A stretch of 37,500 nt of DNA from Symbiodinium natans (taxonomy: Eukaryota > Sar > Dinophyceae > Suessiales > Symbiodiniaceae): assembly GCA_905221605.1 (NCBI GenBank), contig CAJNDS010002129.1, positions 126,001-163,500 on the forward strand, read 5' to 3'. Under the pieces are notes generated by a model. It did not search any database, was not told where the DNA came from, and saw only the letters and a program-made list of their open reading frames with translations. The translations under genes were made by a program, and so were the position numbers. Each line of letters begins with the position of its first letter. Within the stretch, counting starts at the first letter, position 1. Below are positions 17,317 to 28,939 of this stretch, piece by piece.

Positions 17317-20290
17317 CTTAGGAATTTAAGGAATTTAAGGAATTTAAGGAGGCCGGGCCTTAATTTAATTTTTGTTAAAACCTTAAATTCCTAAATTAGG
17401 GCTAATTTAGGAATTTAAGGAATTTAAAGAATTTAAAGAGGCCTAAATGCGTTAAATTCCTTAAATTCCTAAATTAGCCCTAATTTAGGAATTTAAGGAA
17501 TTTAAAGAATTTATAGAGGCCGAAATTCTTAAAATTCCTTAAATTCCTAAATTAGGGCTAATTTAGGAATTTAAGGAATTTAAAGAATTTAAAGAGGCCG
17601 AAATTCTTTAAATTCCTTAAATTCCTAAATTAAATTAAATTGGTTCTGGGCCGTAATTTAAAATTTTATAAATTCCTTAAATTCTATAAATTCCTTAAAT
17701 TCCTAAATTAGGGCTAATTTAGGAATTTAAGGAATTTAAAGAATTTAAAGAGGCCTAAATTCTTTAGATTCCTTAAATTCCTAAATTAGGGCTATTTTAG
17801 GAATTTAAGGAATTTAAGGAATTTAAAGAGGCCGAAATTCTTTAAATTCCTTAAATTCCTAAATTAAATTAAATTGGTTCTGGGCCGTAATTTAAAATTT
17901 ATAAATTCCTTAAATTCCTTAAATTCCTAAATTAGGGCTAATTTAGGAATTTAAGGAATTTAAAGAATTTAAAGAGGCCTAAATTCTTTAAATTCCTTAA
18001 ATTCCTAAATTAGCCCTAATTTAGGAATTTAAGGAATTTAAGGAATTTAAGGAATTTAAGGAATTTAAGGAATTTAATAAATTTTAAATTAGGACCCAGA
18101 ACCAATTTAATTTAATTTAGGAATTTAAGGAATTTAAAGAATTTAAAGAGGCCTAAATTCTTTAAATTCCTTAAATTCCTAAATTAACCCTAATTTAGGA
18201 ATTTAAGGAATTTAAAGAATTTGGGCCTCTTTAAATTCTTTAAATTCCTTAAATTCCTAAATTAAATTAAATTGGTTCTGGGCCGTAATTTAAAACTTTA
18301 TAAATTCCTTAAATTCCTTAAATTCCTTAAATTCCTAAATTAGGGCTAATTTAGGAATTTAAGGAATTTAAAGAATTTAAAGAGGCCTAAATTCTTTAAA
18401 TTCCTTAAATTCCTAAATTAGCCCTAATTTAGGAATTTAAGGAATTTAAGGAATTTAAGGAATTTAAGGAATTTAAGGAATTTAAAAAATTTTAAATTAG
18501 GGCCCAGAACCAATTTAATTTAATTTAGGAATTTAAGGAATTTAAAGAATTTTAAGAGGCCTAAATTCTTTAAATTCCTTAAATTCCTAAATTAACCCTA
18601 ATTTAAGAATTTAAGGAATTTAAAGAATTTAAAGAGGCCGAAATTCTTTAAATTCCTTAAATTCCTAAATTAAATTAAATTGGTTCTGGGCCGTAATTTA
18701 AAATTTTATAAATTCCTTAAATTCCTTAAATTCCTTAAATTCCTAAATTAGGGCTAATTTAGGAATTTAAGTAATTTAAAGAATTTAAAGAGGCCTAAAT
18801 TCTTTAAATTCCTTAAATTCCTAAATTAGCCCTAATTTAGGAATTTAAGGAATTTAAGGAATTTAAGGAATTTAAGGAATTTAAAAAATTTTAAATTAGG
18901 GCCCAGAACCAATTTAATTTAATTTAGGAATTTAAGGAATTTAAAGAATTTAAAGAGGCCTAAATTCTTTAAATTCCTTAAATTCCTAAATTAACCCTAA
19001 TTTAGGAATTTAAGGAATTTAAAGAATTTAAAGAGGCCGAAATTCTTTAAATTCCTTAAATTCCTAAATTAAATTAAATTGGTTCTGGGCCGTAATTTAA
19101 AATTTTATAAATTCCTTAAATTCCTTAAATTCCTTAAATTCCTAAGTTAGGGCTAATTTAGGAATTTAAGGAATTTAAAGAATTTAAAGAGGTTCTGGGC
19201 CGTAATTTAAAATTTTATAAATTCCTTAAATTCCTTAAATTCCTTAAATTCCTAAATTAGGGCTAATTTAGGAATTTCAGGAATTTAAAGAATTTAAAGA
19301 GGCCTAAATTCTTTAAATTCCTTAAATTCCTAAATTAGCCCTAATTTAGGAATTTAAGGAATTTAAGGAATTTAAAAAATTTTAAATTAGGGCCCAGAAC
19401 CAATTGAATTTAATTTAGGATTTTAAGGAATTTAAAGAATTTGAAGAGGCCTAAATTGTTTAAATTCCTTAAATTCCTAAATTAGCCCTAATTTAGGAAC
19501 TTAAGGAATTTAAGGAATTTAAAAAATTTCAAATTAGGGCCCAGAACCAATTTAATTTAATTTAGGAATTTAAGGAATTTAAAGAATTTAAAGAGGCCTA
19601 AATTCTTTAAATTCCTTAAATTCCTAAATTAGCCCTAATTTAGGAATTTAAGGAATTTACGGAATTTAAGGAATTTAAAAAATTTTAAATTAGGGCCCAG
19701 AACCAATTTAATTTAATTTAGGAATTTAAGGAATTTAAAGAATTTGAAGAGGCCTAAATTGTTTAAATTCCTTAAATTCCTAAATTAGCCCTAATTTAGG
19801 AACTTAAGGAATTTAAGGAATTTAAAAAATTTTAAATTAGGGCCCAGAACCAATTTAATTTAATTTAGGAATTTAAGGAATTTAAAGAATTTAAAGAGGC
19901 CTAAATTCTTTAAATTCCTTAAATTCCTAAATTAGCCTTAATTTAGGAATTTAAGGAATTTGAGGAATTTCAGGAATTTAAAAAATTTTAAATTAGGGCC
20001 CAGAACTAATTTAATTTAATTTAGGAATTTAAGGAATTTAAAGAATTCAAAGAGGCCTAAATTCTTTAAATTCCATAAATTCCTAAATTAGGGCTAATTT
20101 AGGAACTTAAGGAATGTAAAAAAAAATTAAATTAGGGCCCAGAACCAATTTAATTTAATTTAGGAATTTAAGGAATTTAAAGAATTTAAAGAGGCCTAAA
20201 TTCTTTAAATTCCTTAAATTCCTAAATTAGGGCTAAGTTAGGAATTTAAGGAATTTAAGGAGTTTAAGGAATTTAAAAATTTTAAATACT
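17317..20290. repeat. AT-rich satellite with inverted higher-order structure
   Basis: Nearly 3 kb consist of GGAATTTAA, AGAATTTAA and their complements, with spacers GAGGCC, TTAGGGCTAATT and GGTTCTGGGCCG. Using GGTTCTGGGCC as a marker, it lies on + at 17642, 17876, 18274, 18682, 19081 and 19191, and on - at 18095, 18503 and 18902. The strands thus alternate with a repeat of about 400 bp. From 19393 the marker is only on -, every 139-156 bp. No coding potential. Confidence 0.95.
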
Positions 20291-20425
20291 TTAAAACACC
20301 CTTTAAAGGTTTAAAAGTTTTAACATTTTTAAGGGTTTAAAATTTTTACAAGTTTTAGAAGCTTTGGTGGTCTAAGGCTTTTTATAAGTTTTAAACGTTT
20401 AAAAGTTTAAATATCATCACATAGG
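20291..20425. other. TTTTAAAA-rich spacer
   Basis: Low-complexity A/T sequence (TTTAAAAGTTTTAA type) between the satellite and the 87-bp repeat. Nothing else seen. Confidence 0.7.
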
Positions 20426-20672
20426 AAGAGCAGCCGATTTGGCCAAATTTTGCCCGAAAGCTGCCCGGCAAACTTTGGCCAAATCGAGCCGCGCCTTTCT
20501 GATTGCATGCAAGGAGCAGCCCGATTTGGCCAAATTTTGCCCGAAAGCTGCCCGGCAAAATTTGGCCAAATCGAGCCGCGCCTTTCTGACCGCATACAAG
20601 GAGCAGCCCGATTTGGCCAAATTTTGCCCGAAAGCTGCCCGGCAAAATTTGGCCAAATCGAGCCGCGCCTTT
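20426..20672 (+). repeat. 87-bp tandem repeat, three copies, with internal dyad
   Basis: Copies start at 20426, 20513 and 20600; the third is shortened. Each holds GATTTGGCCAAATTTTGCC and its inverted partner, separated by about 12 nt; copy 1 has one mismatch. As 87 is 29 codons, several frames stay open on both strands, giving repetitive translated peptides such as AKFCPKAARQNLAKSS. These are not taken as genes. Confidence 0.9.
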
Positions 20673-20796
20673 CTGGAGGCCCGGAATTATTTAAATTATT
20701 TGAATTACTAAATTTATTTATAATTTCACCCGAATTTAAATATTGGAGGCCCGAAATTCGTTGTATTTCTTGGCGCAAAAGGAAATAACACAAGGA

Positions 20797-21833
20797 AATG
20801 ATGTTACATGTATCCAAAATTAGGATGTCCTTTTCTTCTTTTTCTGTAGGAAAACCCACCTGAAAAGGACACCCCCACGAGAGATCTCTATCTTTTGGAA
20901 ACCTTGAAGGAAAAGGTGCTTCTTTGTCCACTCTCGCCTTTCGTTCGTTTCATTCTCTGTCCCCTTTGCCATTTAAATATGAAAAATTCAAATAGTGTAT
21001 AGTATGTAAAGAAGGGCGTCCAAGATGTTTAGAGTGTTTCCGGTGTCCTTTTCTTCCTGTTTCTGTAGCAAAGCCCCATCCTAAAAGGACACCCACACCA
21101 GAGACTCCGATGTTTTGGAAGCCTTGAAGGGAAGGCACTCGCGTTTTCCACTGTGGCTTTCCTTTCATTCTATTCTTTGTGCAGGAGGAAATACGAGACA
21201 GAAATGATGTTACATGTATCCAAAATTCGGACCACCTTAAATGGACACCCACACCGGAGACCTCTATTTTTGGAAACCTTGAAAAAAGGGTGCTTCTTTG
21301 TCCACCTTCACCTTTCGTTCGTTTCATTGTCTGTCCCCTTTTTCGTTTACATATGAAAAAAATAAGATCGTATTTCAAGAAGGGCGTCCAAGATGTTTAG
21401 AGTGTTTCGGGCGTCCTTTTCTTCCTTTTTCTGTAGTAAAAACCTCCTTAAAAGGACACCCACACCAGAGACTCCGATGTTTTGGAAGCCTTGAAGGGAA
21501 GGCGCTCGCGTTTTCCACTGTGGCCTTCCTTTCGTTCCATTCTTTGCGCAAGAAGAAATAAGAGACAGAAATGATGTTACATGTATCCAAAATTAGGGTT
21601 TGTTTTTCTTCTTTTTTCTGTAACAAGACCCACCTTAAATGCCTTAAATGGACACCCACACTGGAGACCTCTAGTTTTTGGAAACCTTGAAAAAAGGTGC
21701 TTCTTTGTCCACTCTCACAGGACACCCACGCCAGAGACTCCGATGTTTTGGAAAGCTTGAAGGAAAGGCAACCGCTTTTCCACTGTGGCCTCCCTTTCGT
21801 TCTATTCTTTGCGCAAGAGGAAATACAGAAAGA
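20797..21833 (+). repeat. Tandem units of 265-406 bp
   Basis: GATGTTACATGTATCCAAAA recurs at about 20799, 21205, 21571 and 21838. Each is followed by GTCCTTTTCTTCTTTTTCTG, AAAGGACACCCACACC and GAGACTCCGATGTTTTGG. Units differ in length and have diverged. Open frames on both strands are repeats of these blocks. Confidence 0.85.
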
Positions 21834-22357
21834 AGTGATGTTACATGTATCCAAAATTAGGGTGTCCTTCTTCTTCTTTTTCTGTAACAAGACCCACCTT
21901 AAAAGGACACGCCCGCCGGAGACCTCCATTTTTCGGATACCCTGAAAGAAAGCAGCCCGAAGACCTAAGAGTTTTCAAGAATTTACGTCCCCAAAAGACA
22001 AATCGCAAGCGCCGTCCCCCTAAGATGTTTAAAGAAGTTATGCACTCAACAGACAATTCGCAAGCACCGTCCCCCTAAGATTTTGGAAAAAGTATGCTCC
22101 CAAAAGACAAATCGCAAGCACCGTCCCCTCAAGATTTTGGAAAATATATGGACCCAAAAGGCAAATCGCAACAGTCCCCCTAAGGTTTTTACAAAGAGAA
22201 GCTCCCAAAAGACAGATCGCAAGCACAGCCCCCCAACAATTTTGGAAAAGCGTATGTTCCCAATCAGTTTTTCTTGTGAAAGAGAAAGACAAGAAGATAA
22301 GAGAGACGAGGAGTTTACATGTCTTCCTACCTTGTTCCTTTCTTCTTCCGGTTGGCT
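21783..22357 (+). repeat. Long direct duplication, copy 1
   Basis: Matches 22856-23430 at a constant offset of 1073 bp with only a few substitutions. It contains five units of about 55 bp (AAAAGACAAATCGCAAGC, then CCCCCTAAGATTTTGGAA) at 21994-22254. Confidence 0.92.
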
Positions 22358-22855
22358 CGCTTGTTCTCTCTCTCTCTCTCTCTCGCTCGCTCTATCTCCC
22401 TCTCGCTCTCTCCCTCTCTTTCTCTCTCTCTCTTTCTTTTTTTTGGGCGGCATGTCTTGTAGAAATGGAAGACGAGGATAAGGGTGAGCTACAACAAAAG
22501 AGGTTTGCTGAAGCAGAGAGGGAGTGAGACAGGGCGAGGCATAGAGAAAAGCATAGACTGTGGGACAGAGAGGGTCTCTTAGCTTCCCCCTTCTCAAGTT
22601 CATGTCAGTTTTCTTTCTTGTGGAAAGAAAGACGAAAAGAGAAGAGAGAAGAGGAATTTACATGTTCTTCCTACCTTGTTCTTGCCCCTCCCTCTTCTCT
22701 CCCCCCTGAGCCTGTCTCTCTGGCTCTCTATCTCCTCATTGTTTTTAGGCATGAAGAGAAGCATAGACTCCATAGACCGTGGGAGGGAGAGGGCCTCTTG
22801 GCGTGCCCATCTGTTTCTCCGTTTAGACAAGAACATAATTTGGAGAGAAGGGGGG

Positions 22856-23430
22856 CTGTGGCCTTCCTTTCGTTCTATTCTTTGCACAAAAGGAAATACA
22901 GAAAGAAGCGATGATACATGTATCCAAAATTAGGGTGTCCTTCTTCTTCTTTTTCTGTAACAAGACCCACCTTGAAAGGACACGCCCGCCGGAGACCTCC
23001 ATTTTTGGGATACCCTGAAAGAAAGCAGCCCGAAGACCTAAGAGTTTTCAAGAATTTACGTCCCCAAAAGACAAATCGCAAGCGCCGTCCCCCTAAGATG
23101 TTTAAAGAAGTTATGCACTCAACAGACAATTCGCAAGCACCGTCCCCCTAAGATTTTGGAAAAAGTATGCTCCCAAAAGACAAATCGCAAGCACCGTCCC
23201 CTCAAGATTTTGGAAAATATATTCTCCCCAAAGGCAATTCGCAACAGTCCCCCTAAGGTTTTTACAAAGAGAAGCTCCCAAAAGACAGATCGCAAGCACA
23301 GCCCCCCAACAATTTTGGAAAAGCGTATGTTCCCAATCAGTTTTTCTTGTGAAAGAGAAAGACAAGAAGATAAGAGAGACGAGGAGTTTACATGTCTTCC
23401 TACCTTGTTCCTTTCTTCTTCCGGTTCGCT
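22856..23430 (+). repeat. Long direct duplication, copy 2
   Basis: The second copy, offset 1073 bp with no net indel over the core. The ~55-bp units lie at 23067-23327. The main changes are around 23220-23245. High identity suggests a recent event. Confidence 0.92.
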
Positions 23431-24363
23431 CGCTTGTTCTCTCTCTCTCTCTCTTTTTCTTTCTCACTCTCTGTCTCTGTCTTTCTTTTCTCTTCTGAGT
23501 GGTATGTCTCGTAGAACTAGAAGGGGGGGAGAGTGAGAGGAATGAAAGGAAGAACTATAAAGAAAAAGGTTTGAAGAAGGAGAGGGAGAATGAGACATCG
23601 CCCCGTCGCTCTTGCTATCGATCTTACTCTCTCTCTCTCTCTCTCTGTCTTATCTGAGTGGTACGTCTCGTAGAGTTGGAAGAGGAGGAGGAGGAGGTTG
23701 AAAGGAATGGAAAGGAAGAAAGAGATTTGCTGAGGCAGAGCGGGAGTGAGATTGCTGAAAAGAAAAAACAGATTAGGCCTCTCACGGCTTTCTTGTCCAC
23801 AGGATAGGCTTTGAATAGTAAAACAAGGACAAGTGCTCACATTGTACCTAAAGGTCCACGGCGCCCATGTTAAGGGACCATGCAACTACCCTAAGATACA
23901 CATTCTTCTTACCATGCTCCTCCCTCTTCTCTCTTCCCCACCCCTCTCTCGCGCTCTGTCTTACTTTCTTATTTCAGCGGGCTTCAGGGCAAGGGTTTTC
24001 CTCCATCTCTCACTTATTCTTTGTTTTCTGAGTGGTATGTCTCGTAATTAGAATTGGAAGAAGAGCAGGAGGGTGAGAGGAGAACTACAAATAAAGAGAC
24101 TTGCAGAAGAAGAGAGGGAATGAGACAGGGCGAGACATAGAGAGAAGCATAGGCCGTGGGAGAACAAGAGAGATAGGGTCTCTTGGCTTTCCCCTTCTCA
24201 AGTTCACATTAGTTTTCTTTCTTGCAAAAGAGAAGGGTAAGAAGATAGTAGAGAGGTTGAGCTTACATTTCTTCCTACCTTGCTTCTCCCTCTACCTCTG
24301 CTCTTTTTCTCCGTCGCTCGCTCCTACTCTCGCTCTCGGTCTCGCTTTTTCTTTGTCGGTCTG

Positions 24364-24408
<45 letters not shown>

Positions 24409-24696
24409 TCTTTCCTGATTAGTATGTGTCGTAGAATTAGAAGAGGAGCAGGAAGGTGAGAGGAATGAAAAGGAAGAACTACAAAGAAAGCGATTTGCAG
24501 AAGAGGAGAGCGAATGAGACAGGGCGAGGCATTGAGAGAAGCAGGGAGAAAACGAGGGAGAGGGTCTCTTGGATTTCCCCTTCCCAAGTCCATATCAGTT
24601 TTTTCTTGCAAAAGAAAGATAGAGGAGCTTACATGTCTTCTTACCTTGCTCCTCCCTCTTCTCTCCTCTATCACCCCTTTCTGCTTCTACTGGCTC

Positions 24697-24717
24697 GCTC
24701 TCTCTCTCTCTCTCTCT

Positions 24718-24769
<52 letters not shown>
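24697..24769 (+). repeat. CT microsatellite
   Basis: (CT)n of about 70 nt with one AAT interruption; similar runs are at 22363-22440, 23430-23460, 23626-23648 and 24370-24405. Confidence 0.95.
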
Positions 24770-24770
<1 letters not shown>

Positions 24771-25499
24771 TCTGCTGGGCATGAGGGGCGTATGCCCTCC
24801 GTGCGCCAAGTGCGCCCGAGTCTGCTCAGTCCAGACTTGACTTTGGGAGATTCGGTTCGGTGATAGCTTGTCAGTTCCCTCATTCCCCTACACCTATCCC
24901 TGTCCCTGACCCACAAACTGCACATAAACGCTAAACAGAGATGTGGAACCGACTGCTGCGCAGTCGACCTCTCAGCTATTGCTGTCTCCCCGCCCTGCGT
25001 CGTGAGACGTTCCCCTGCCGTTTGCCCCAAGCGGACCCTACCTATAAGGCCAACTGAGGTTACCGCTATATTTCTTCTGTCACTCTCTTTGTACAAGTGG
25101 AAGACGAGAAGGAGGGTGAGCTATTAGATTTGCTGAAGCAGAGAGGGCGTGAAACAGGGCGAGGCATAGAGAGGAGCATAGACCGTGGAAGCTCTTGGCT
25201 TTCCCCTTCTGAAGTCCATATCAGTTTTCTTTTTTGTTGAAGAGAAAGAGAAACAAAGAAGAGAGAACAGGAATTTACATGTTCTTCCTAACTTGTTCTT
25301 GTCCCTCCCTCTTCTCTCCCCCCTCACCCTGTCTCTCTTTCTCTCTATCTCCTCACTATTCTTTTGAAGTGGTACGGGAATGTGGAATGAGATGAAGGCA
25401 GCGTCCCCTGGAGGGACCTGCCCCTCACAAGAAAAGCCCGAGCACCAGCTTCCAAATAAACCCTGTTTCAACCACCCCCCACCCCCTTTCCCCTAGGTT

Positions 25500-25757
25500 T
25501 CGTATACTTTCTGCAGTAAGGATGTGATGCCCAATTGCTTTGACAAGTATCATATAAGACCTTATGTGCTTAATTGGAAAGCGAGCAATATCCGGTCACC
25601 TTGTTGGGAGATTTGTGGGAAACATTGAGAGTGAAAAGCAAGATGCTTGCGATCAATTCCTAGCAGCCTGTTGGAAGGTCCCAGGAAGTAGTGAAAGGAT
25701 ATTTGCTCCAAGTATTTTCGTGTCCCCGGGACTTACAGTAAATCATTCGTCATCTTT
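25500..25757 (+). other. Unique island inside the repeat tract
   Basis: Unlike its surroundings this stretch has balanced composition. Open frames include FDKYHIRPYVLNWKAS and, in another frame, NIESEKQDACDQFLAACWK. It could be a decayed gene piece or an exon; no family recognised and no intact splice borders agreed. Confidence 0.3.
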
Positions 25758-26905
25758 GTGTGTTTTTCCTTTCCTTCTTTCTTCCTTTCTTACCTCGATT
25801 TCGCCCATTCTCTGTCACTTTCTCTCAACAGCTCTCGCCTCTTCCCGCTCATGGTTCCATGCCCTACCCTTGCCTCCTTTCAAATGAATAGGCAAGAAGA
25901 GAGTAAGAGAGTAAGAGAGGAAGAGAGGAAGAGAGGAGAGGGAGACCCGTCCCCTACCCTTCCCTGTTTCGATACCCTTTTAAGAATAAGAAAGAGAAGA
26001 ACAAGAGAAAAAAGAGAGAAGAGGAGGAAGGTAGGCAGAGGAAGAAGGACTTCCTCCCTTTCATTTGGCTTTATCTTACATTTCGTTTTTGCCTTCTTCT
26101 GCCATCTCTTTTCTCAATGTCTTGCTGTCTCTCACTGTAAGGAAAGGAAGAGGCGAGAGGAGGAGGGGAGGGGTGGAGAGGCAATGGGTGCTGCTGGAAG
26201 CTCTTGCCCCAGGACATTCTACAAGCCTTGAAGGCCCCGACATTCGGGAGGCTCCCGGGAGGCCTGGAGGCTGAGACACAAAACGGGATGAGAAAAAGCC
26301 TCGCTCGTGGTTCTGTACACACCCGTAGCCCAATGTTGGCTTTTCCGTTTGGAGCGTCACCCCCGCAACATACCAGGGGTGGGGGAAAGTTCTAAACGCA
26401 TGCCCCTCAGGGGCGGTCCCTTCGGGGATCATATGCTCGGAAGAAGAAGAGATGGAGAGAAACAACAAAGACGAGAAAGGAGGAGATGATGAGAGAGCGG
26501 GCCTCTTGCTTGCCCTGAGCTTCCGGTTCCTTGCAGTTCTCCTTTCTTATGCAAAAAGAAGAAGAGAAGAATATGGCAAGAGAAGGGAAAGCAAGAGAGA
26601 GCCGAGCGAAGGAGCAAAACAAACTTTCTTCTGCCCGCCGTCTTCCTCCATCTTCTCTTGTCCCTCTCGTTCTGTTCTTTCCTTATTCTTCGAAGAATGT
26701 TGTTGAGAGGAGGGGAGGAAGGGAAGAGGAGAGGGGGGGTGACAAACAAAGGAGCGGCAGAGTGAGGAGGAGTTTGCCCGTCGCCTCAACTCACCCGGAA
26801 GCGCCCAACGGGTCCGGAGGACCAAGATCTGTCCCTCTTTGTGAGGAAAGGAAGAGGCGAGGGGAGGGGAGGAGAGGCAATGTCTCATGGCGAGCTGGGA
26901 GGGAG

Positions 26906-26958
<53 letters not shown>

Positions 26959-27329
26959 GTCTCTCTTTCTCTTCTTCTTCCGCTGGGCTTGAAACTTTCC
27001 CTCTCTCTCTTCTTTCTATCAGTTCTTTGTATTGTTCTCACCTTTCCGGGATCTGTTTCTATTAGTCTATTTTTCTGCGTTCCTTCTTCGCCTTAGCTCT
27101 TCACCAGAAAGGAAAGAATATGAAAGAAGGAGAGTGGCAGAGAGGTGAGAGGAAGGACAGAAGGCGAGTGAATAGGAGAACTCTTCCTCCGAATCTCGCG
27201 GCTACCAGTCCTCTTCTCCTTTTTCTTCCAACGCAGCTCGTCTTGGTTTATCACTTATGAAACGTGAGAGAAGAACAAGGAATGAACAGAGGCGGAGGAC
27301 AAGGCCCTGCTGCTTTTTCATCCCCTCCC

Positions 27330-27389
<60 letters not shown>

Positions 27390-27946
27390 ATTCTCTTTTC
27401 CCTTTTCCCTTATTCCCTTCTTCCTTGTGCATCGTCCTTCTGACTGAGAAAGGGAAGAGGGAGAAAAGGGAGGGGAAGAGAAGGGAGAGGAAGAGTGGGA
27501 GAAAGATAAACGTCAAGTCAAAGGTAAGAAGCGGGAAAGAGAAGCGGAAAAGGGATGTTGCAGAAGTAGAGAGGGAGGAAGAGAGATAGAGAGAGAGAAA
27601 GAGTGACAGAGGGAGAGAGAGAGAGAGAGAGAGAGATGAAGCGAGCAATGAAGACGAGGAAGCAAAGATGATGAGAGCGAGGGCCTCTTGCTTTCTCTGA
27701 GATCTCCGTTCGCTTCATTCCTTTCTCATGAATAGAACAGGGAGAAGAGAAGAGGAAGAACGGCAAAGGAAGAGAAAGCGAGGGAGCCGAGCGCAGGAGG
27801 AGTTCACCATTCCACCATCTTCCTCCATCTTATCTCTTCCTTTCTGTTCTATGCTGTTCCTTACTCTTTGCAGAAATGGAAAAGAGGGGAGGAAACAATA
27901 TAGGAGAGGGGAGGGATGAGAGAGCAAGAGATGGCAGAGAGAGCAG

Positions 27947-27985
<39 letters not shown>

Positions 27986-28240
27986 AAGAGATACATCGCA
28001 AGAGGGAAGGAAAGGAGAGAGAGAACCACATCGAGAGGAAGTGGCATGTTCCCTTTCCCTTTCGATCGTGCTGGTCAAAGATGAAGGCAAAAAGAATAGA
28101 GAAGAAGGGTCAAACAAAGGAAGGCAGAGAGGGAAAGCCACGACTATGAAGAATTCGACATGTCCATCTCCAAGTATATTCCTTTGTCATCACTTCCTGT
28201 CTTTGTGTCTTCACGGAACATGCTAGAGAAACAAGGACGA
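25758..28240. repeat. Polypurine/polypyrimidine tract with CT and GA microsatellites
   Basis: Blocks rich in GAGAGGAAG alternate with CTCTTTCCTT blocks. (CT)n at 26907-26956 and 27331-27386; (GA)n at 27590-27636 and 27948-27983. Partial copies of the 22-25 kb module (GAGAGCGGGCCTCTTGCTT, 26494 and near 27676) occur. Long Ser/Leu/Arg-Glu frames come from base bias and are not annotated as genes. Confidence 0.85.
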
Positions 28241-28481
28241 AAGAGAAATGACTGACCTATTCTTGATGGTTCCGGTCTGGGCGCCGAGATGTTTATCATA
28301 TGGTACGTGGGCTACCGTAAATCCTAAACCCCAAGCCCTTTTGCAAAGAGTTGCTTGAAACTTGAAACTTGGAACAACAAACATTAAATCATACTCTATA
28401 TCTGATACTTGCAAAGTCATTGTTTGAATAAGAAACGACAGGGATCGCCAAATAATACGTAAAGGTCCATGCCACTTAGGG

Positions 28482-28712
28482 GTCTAGGGTTAGGGTTTAG
28501 GGTTTAGGGTCTAGGGTCTAGGGTTTAGGGTTTAGGGTTTAGGGTTTAGGGTTTCCGGAAGCTGTCCATCCACAAGATCCCAAGGGTTGGGAGCCATGAT
28601 TGGCCCATTGGATGCTCAGGCTGAGGTAGGTTGAATTTCTGTGGGCCCTACAGGGTTTAGGGTTTAGGGTTTAGGGTTTAGGGTTTAGGGTTTAGGGTTT
28701 AGGGTTTAGGGT
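28482..28712 (+). repeat. Two TTTAGGG arrays
   Basis: Blocks at 28482-28555 and 28650-28712, about 10 and 9 units, separated by 95 nt of unique, possibly exonic sequence. Confidence 0.92.
28590..28626 (+). CDS. Possible exon between heptamer arrays
   Basis: The segment reads LGAMIGPLDAQAE and ends at a good donor, GAG|GTAGGT (28627). It is the unique sequence between two TTTAGGG arrays. A possible acceptor is ATCCCAAG. Short and unassigned. Confidence 0.25.
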
Positions 28713-28834
28713 TACCCTCGGCGGCAGTGTCTCTCGAATCGAAAGCTTGACAGCCGATTCTTGTAAGTGAGCCGCAGCCCCACAAAGCCGTGCACAAAAC
28801 ACGAATTTGTACGGTCCCTGCTGACGCTGGTGTA

Positions 28835-28939
28835 CTACTATCTGCTGAAGAATCCCTCCAAAAATATACAAAGCTCCTTATGAGGTCAGTATAGGGGTTA
28901 TTATCTTTCATTCTGCGGGGGGTTCTTAAGCAAATAGTC
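28835..28939 (+). mobile_element. Inverted-repeat element, family A copy 2
   Basis: The ends are ACTATCTGCTGAAGAATCCC (28837-28856) and, inverted, ACTATTTGCTTAAGAACCCC (28919-28938). The flanking duplication is GTGTA at 28830-28834 and 28940-28944. The interior CTCCTTATGAGG parallels CTTCCTTATAAGG in copy 1. Confidence 0.8.

Larger units (their letters stand above)
22450..25371 (+). repeat. Diverged array of about 300-bp modules with CT tracts
   Basis: A module of the form TGTCTCGTAGAA, GGTGAGAGGAATGAAAGG, GCAGAGAGGGAGTGAGACAGGG, GCATAGACCGTGGGAG, TTCCCCTTCTCAAGTTCA, TTACATGTTCTTCCTACC and CTCCCTCTTCTCTC is seen near 22.5, 23.55, 23.7, 24.1, 24.5 and 25.1 kb, with a partial one near 22.75 kb. 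CT runs separate modules. No protein can be assigned; open frames occur on both strands because the sequence is purine/pyrimidine biased. Confidence 0.8.

Noticed and set aside
20407-20931. 174-codon - strand frame with repeated KIWPNRAAP-like units
   Set aside because: Translation of the 87-bp tandem repeat; frames stay open on both strands because the unit is 29 codons.
22046-22603. 185-codon - strand frame
   Set aside because: Made of the 55-bp units, a CT microsatellite and the 300-bp module; similar frames arise in each duplicate.
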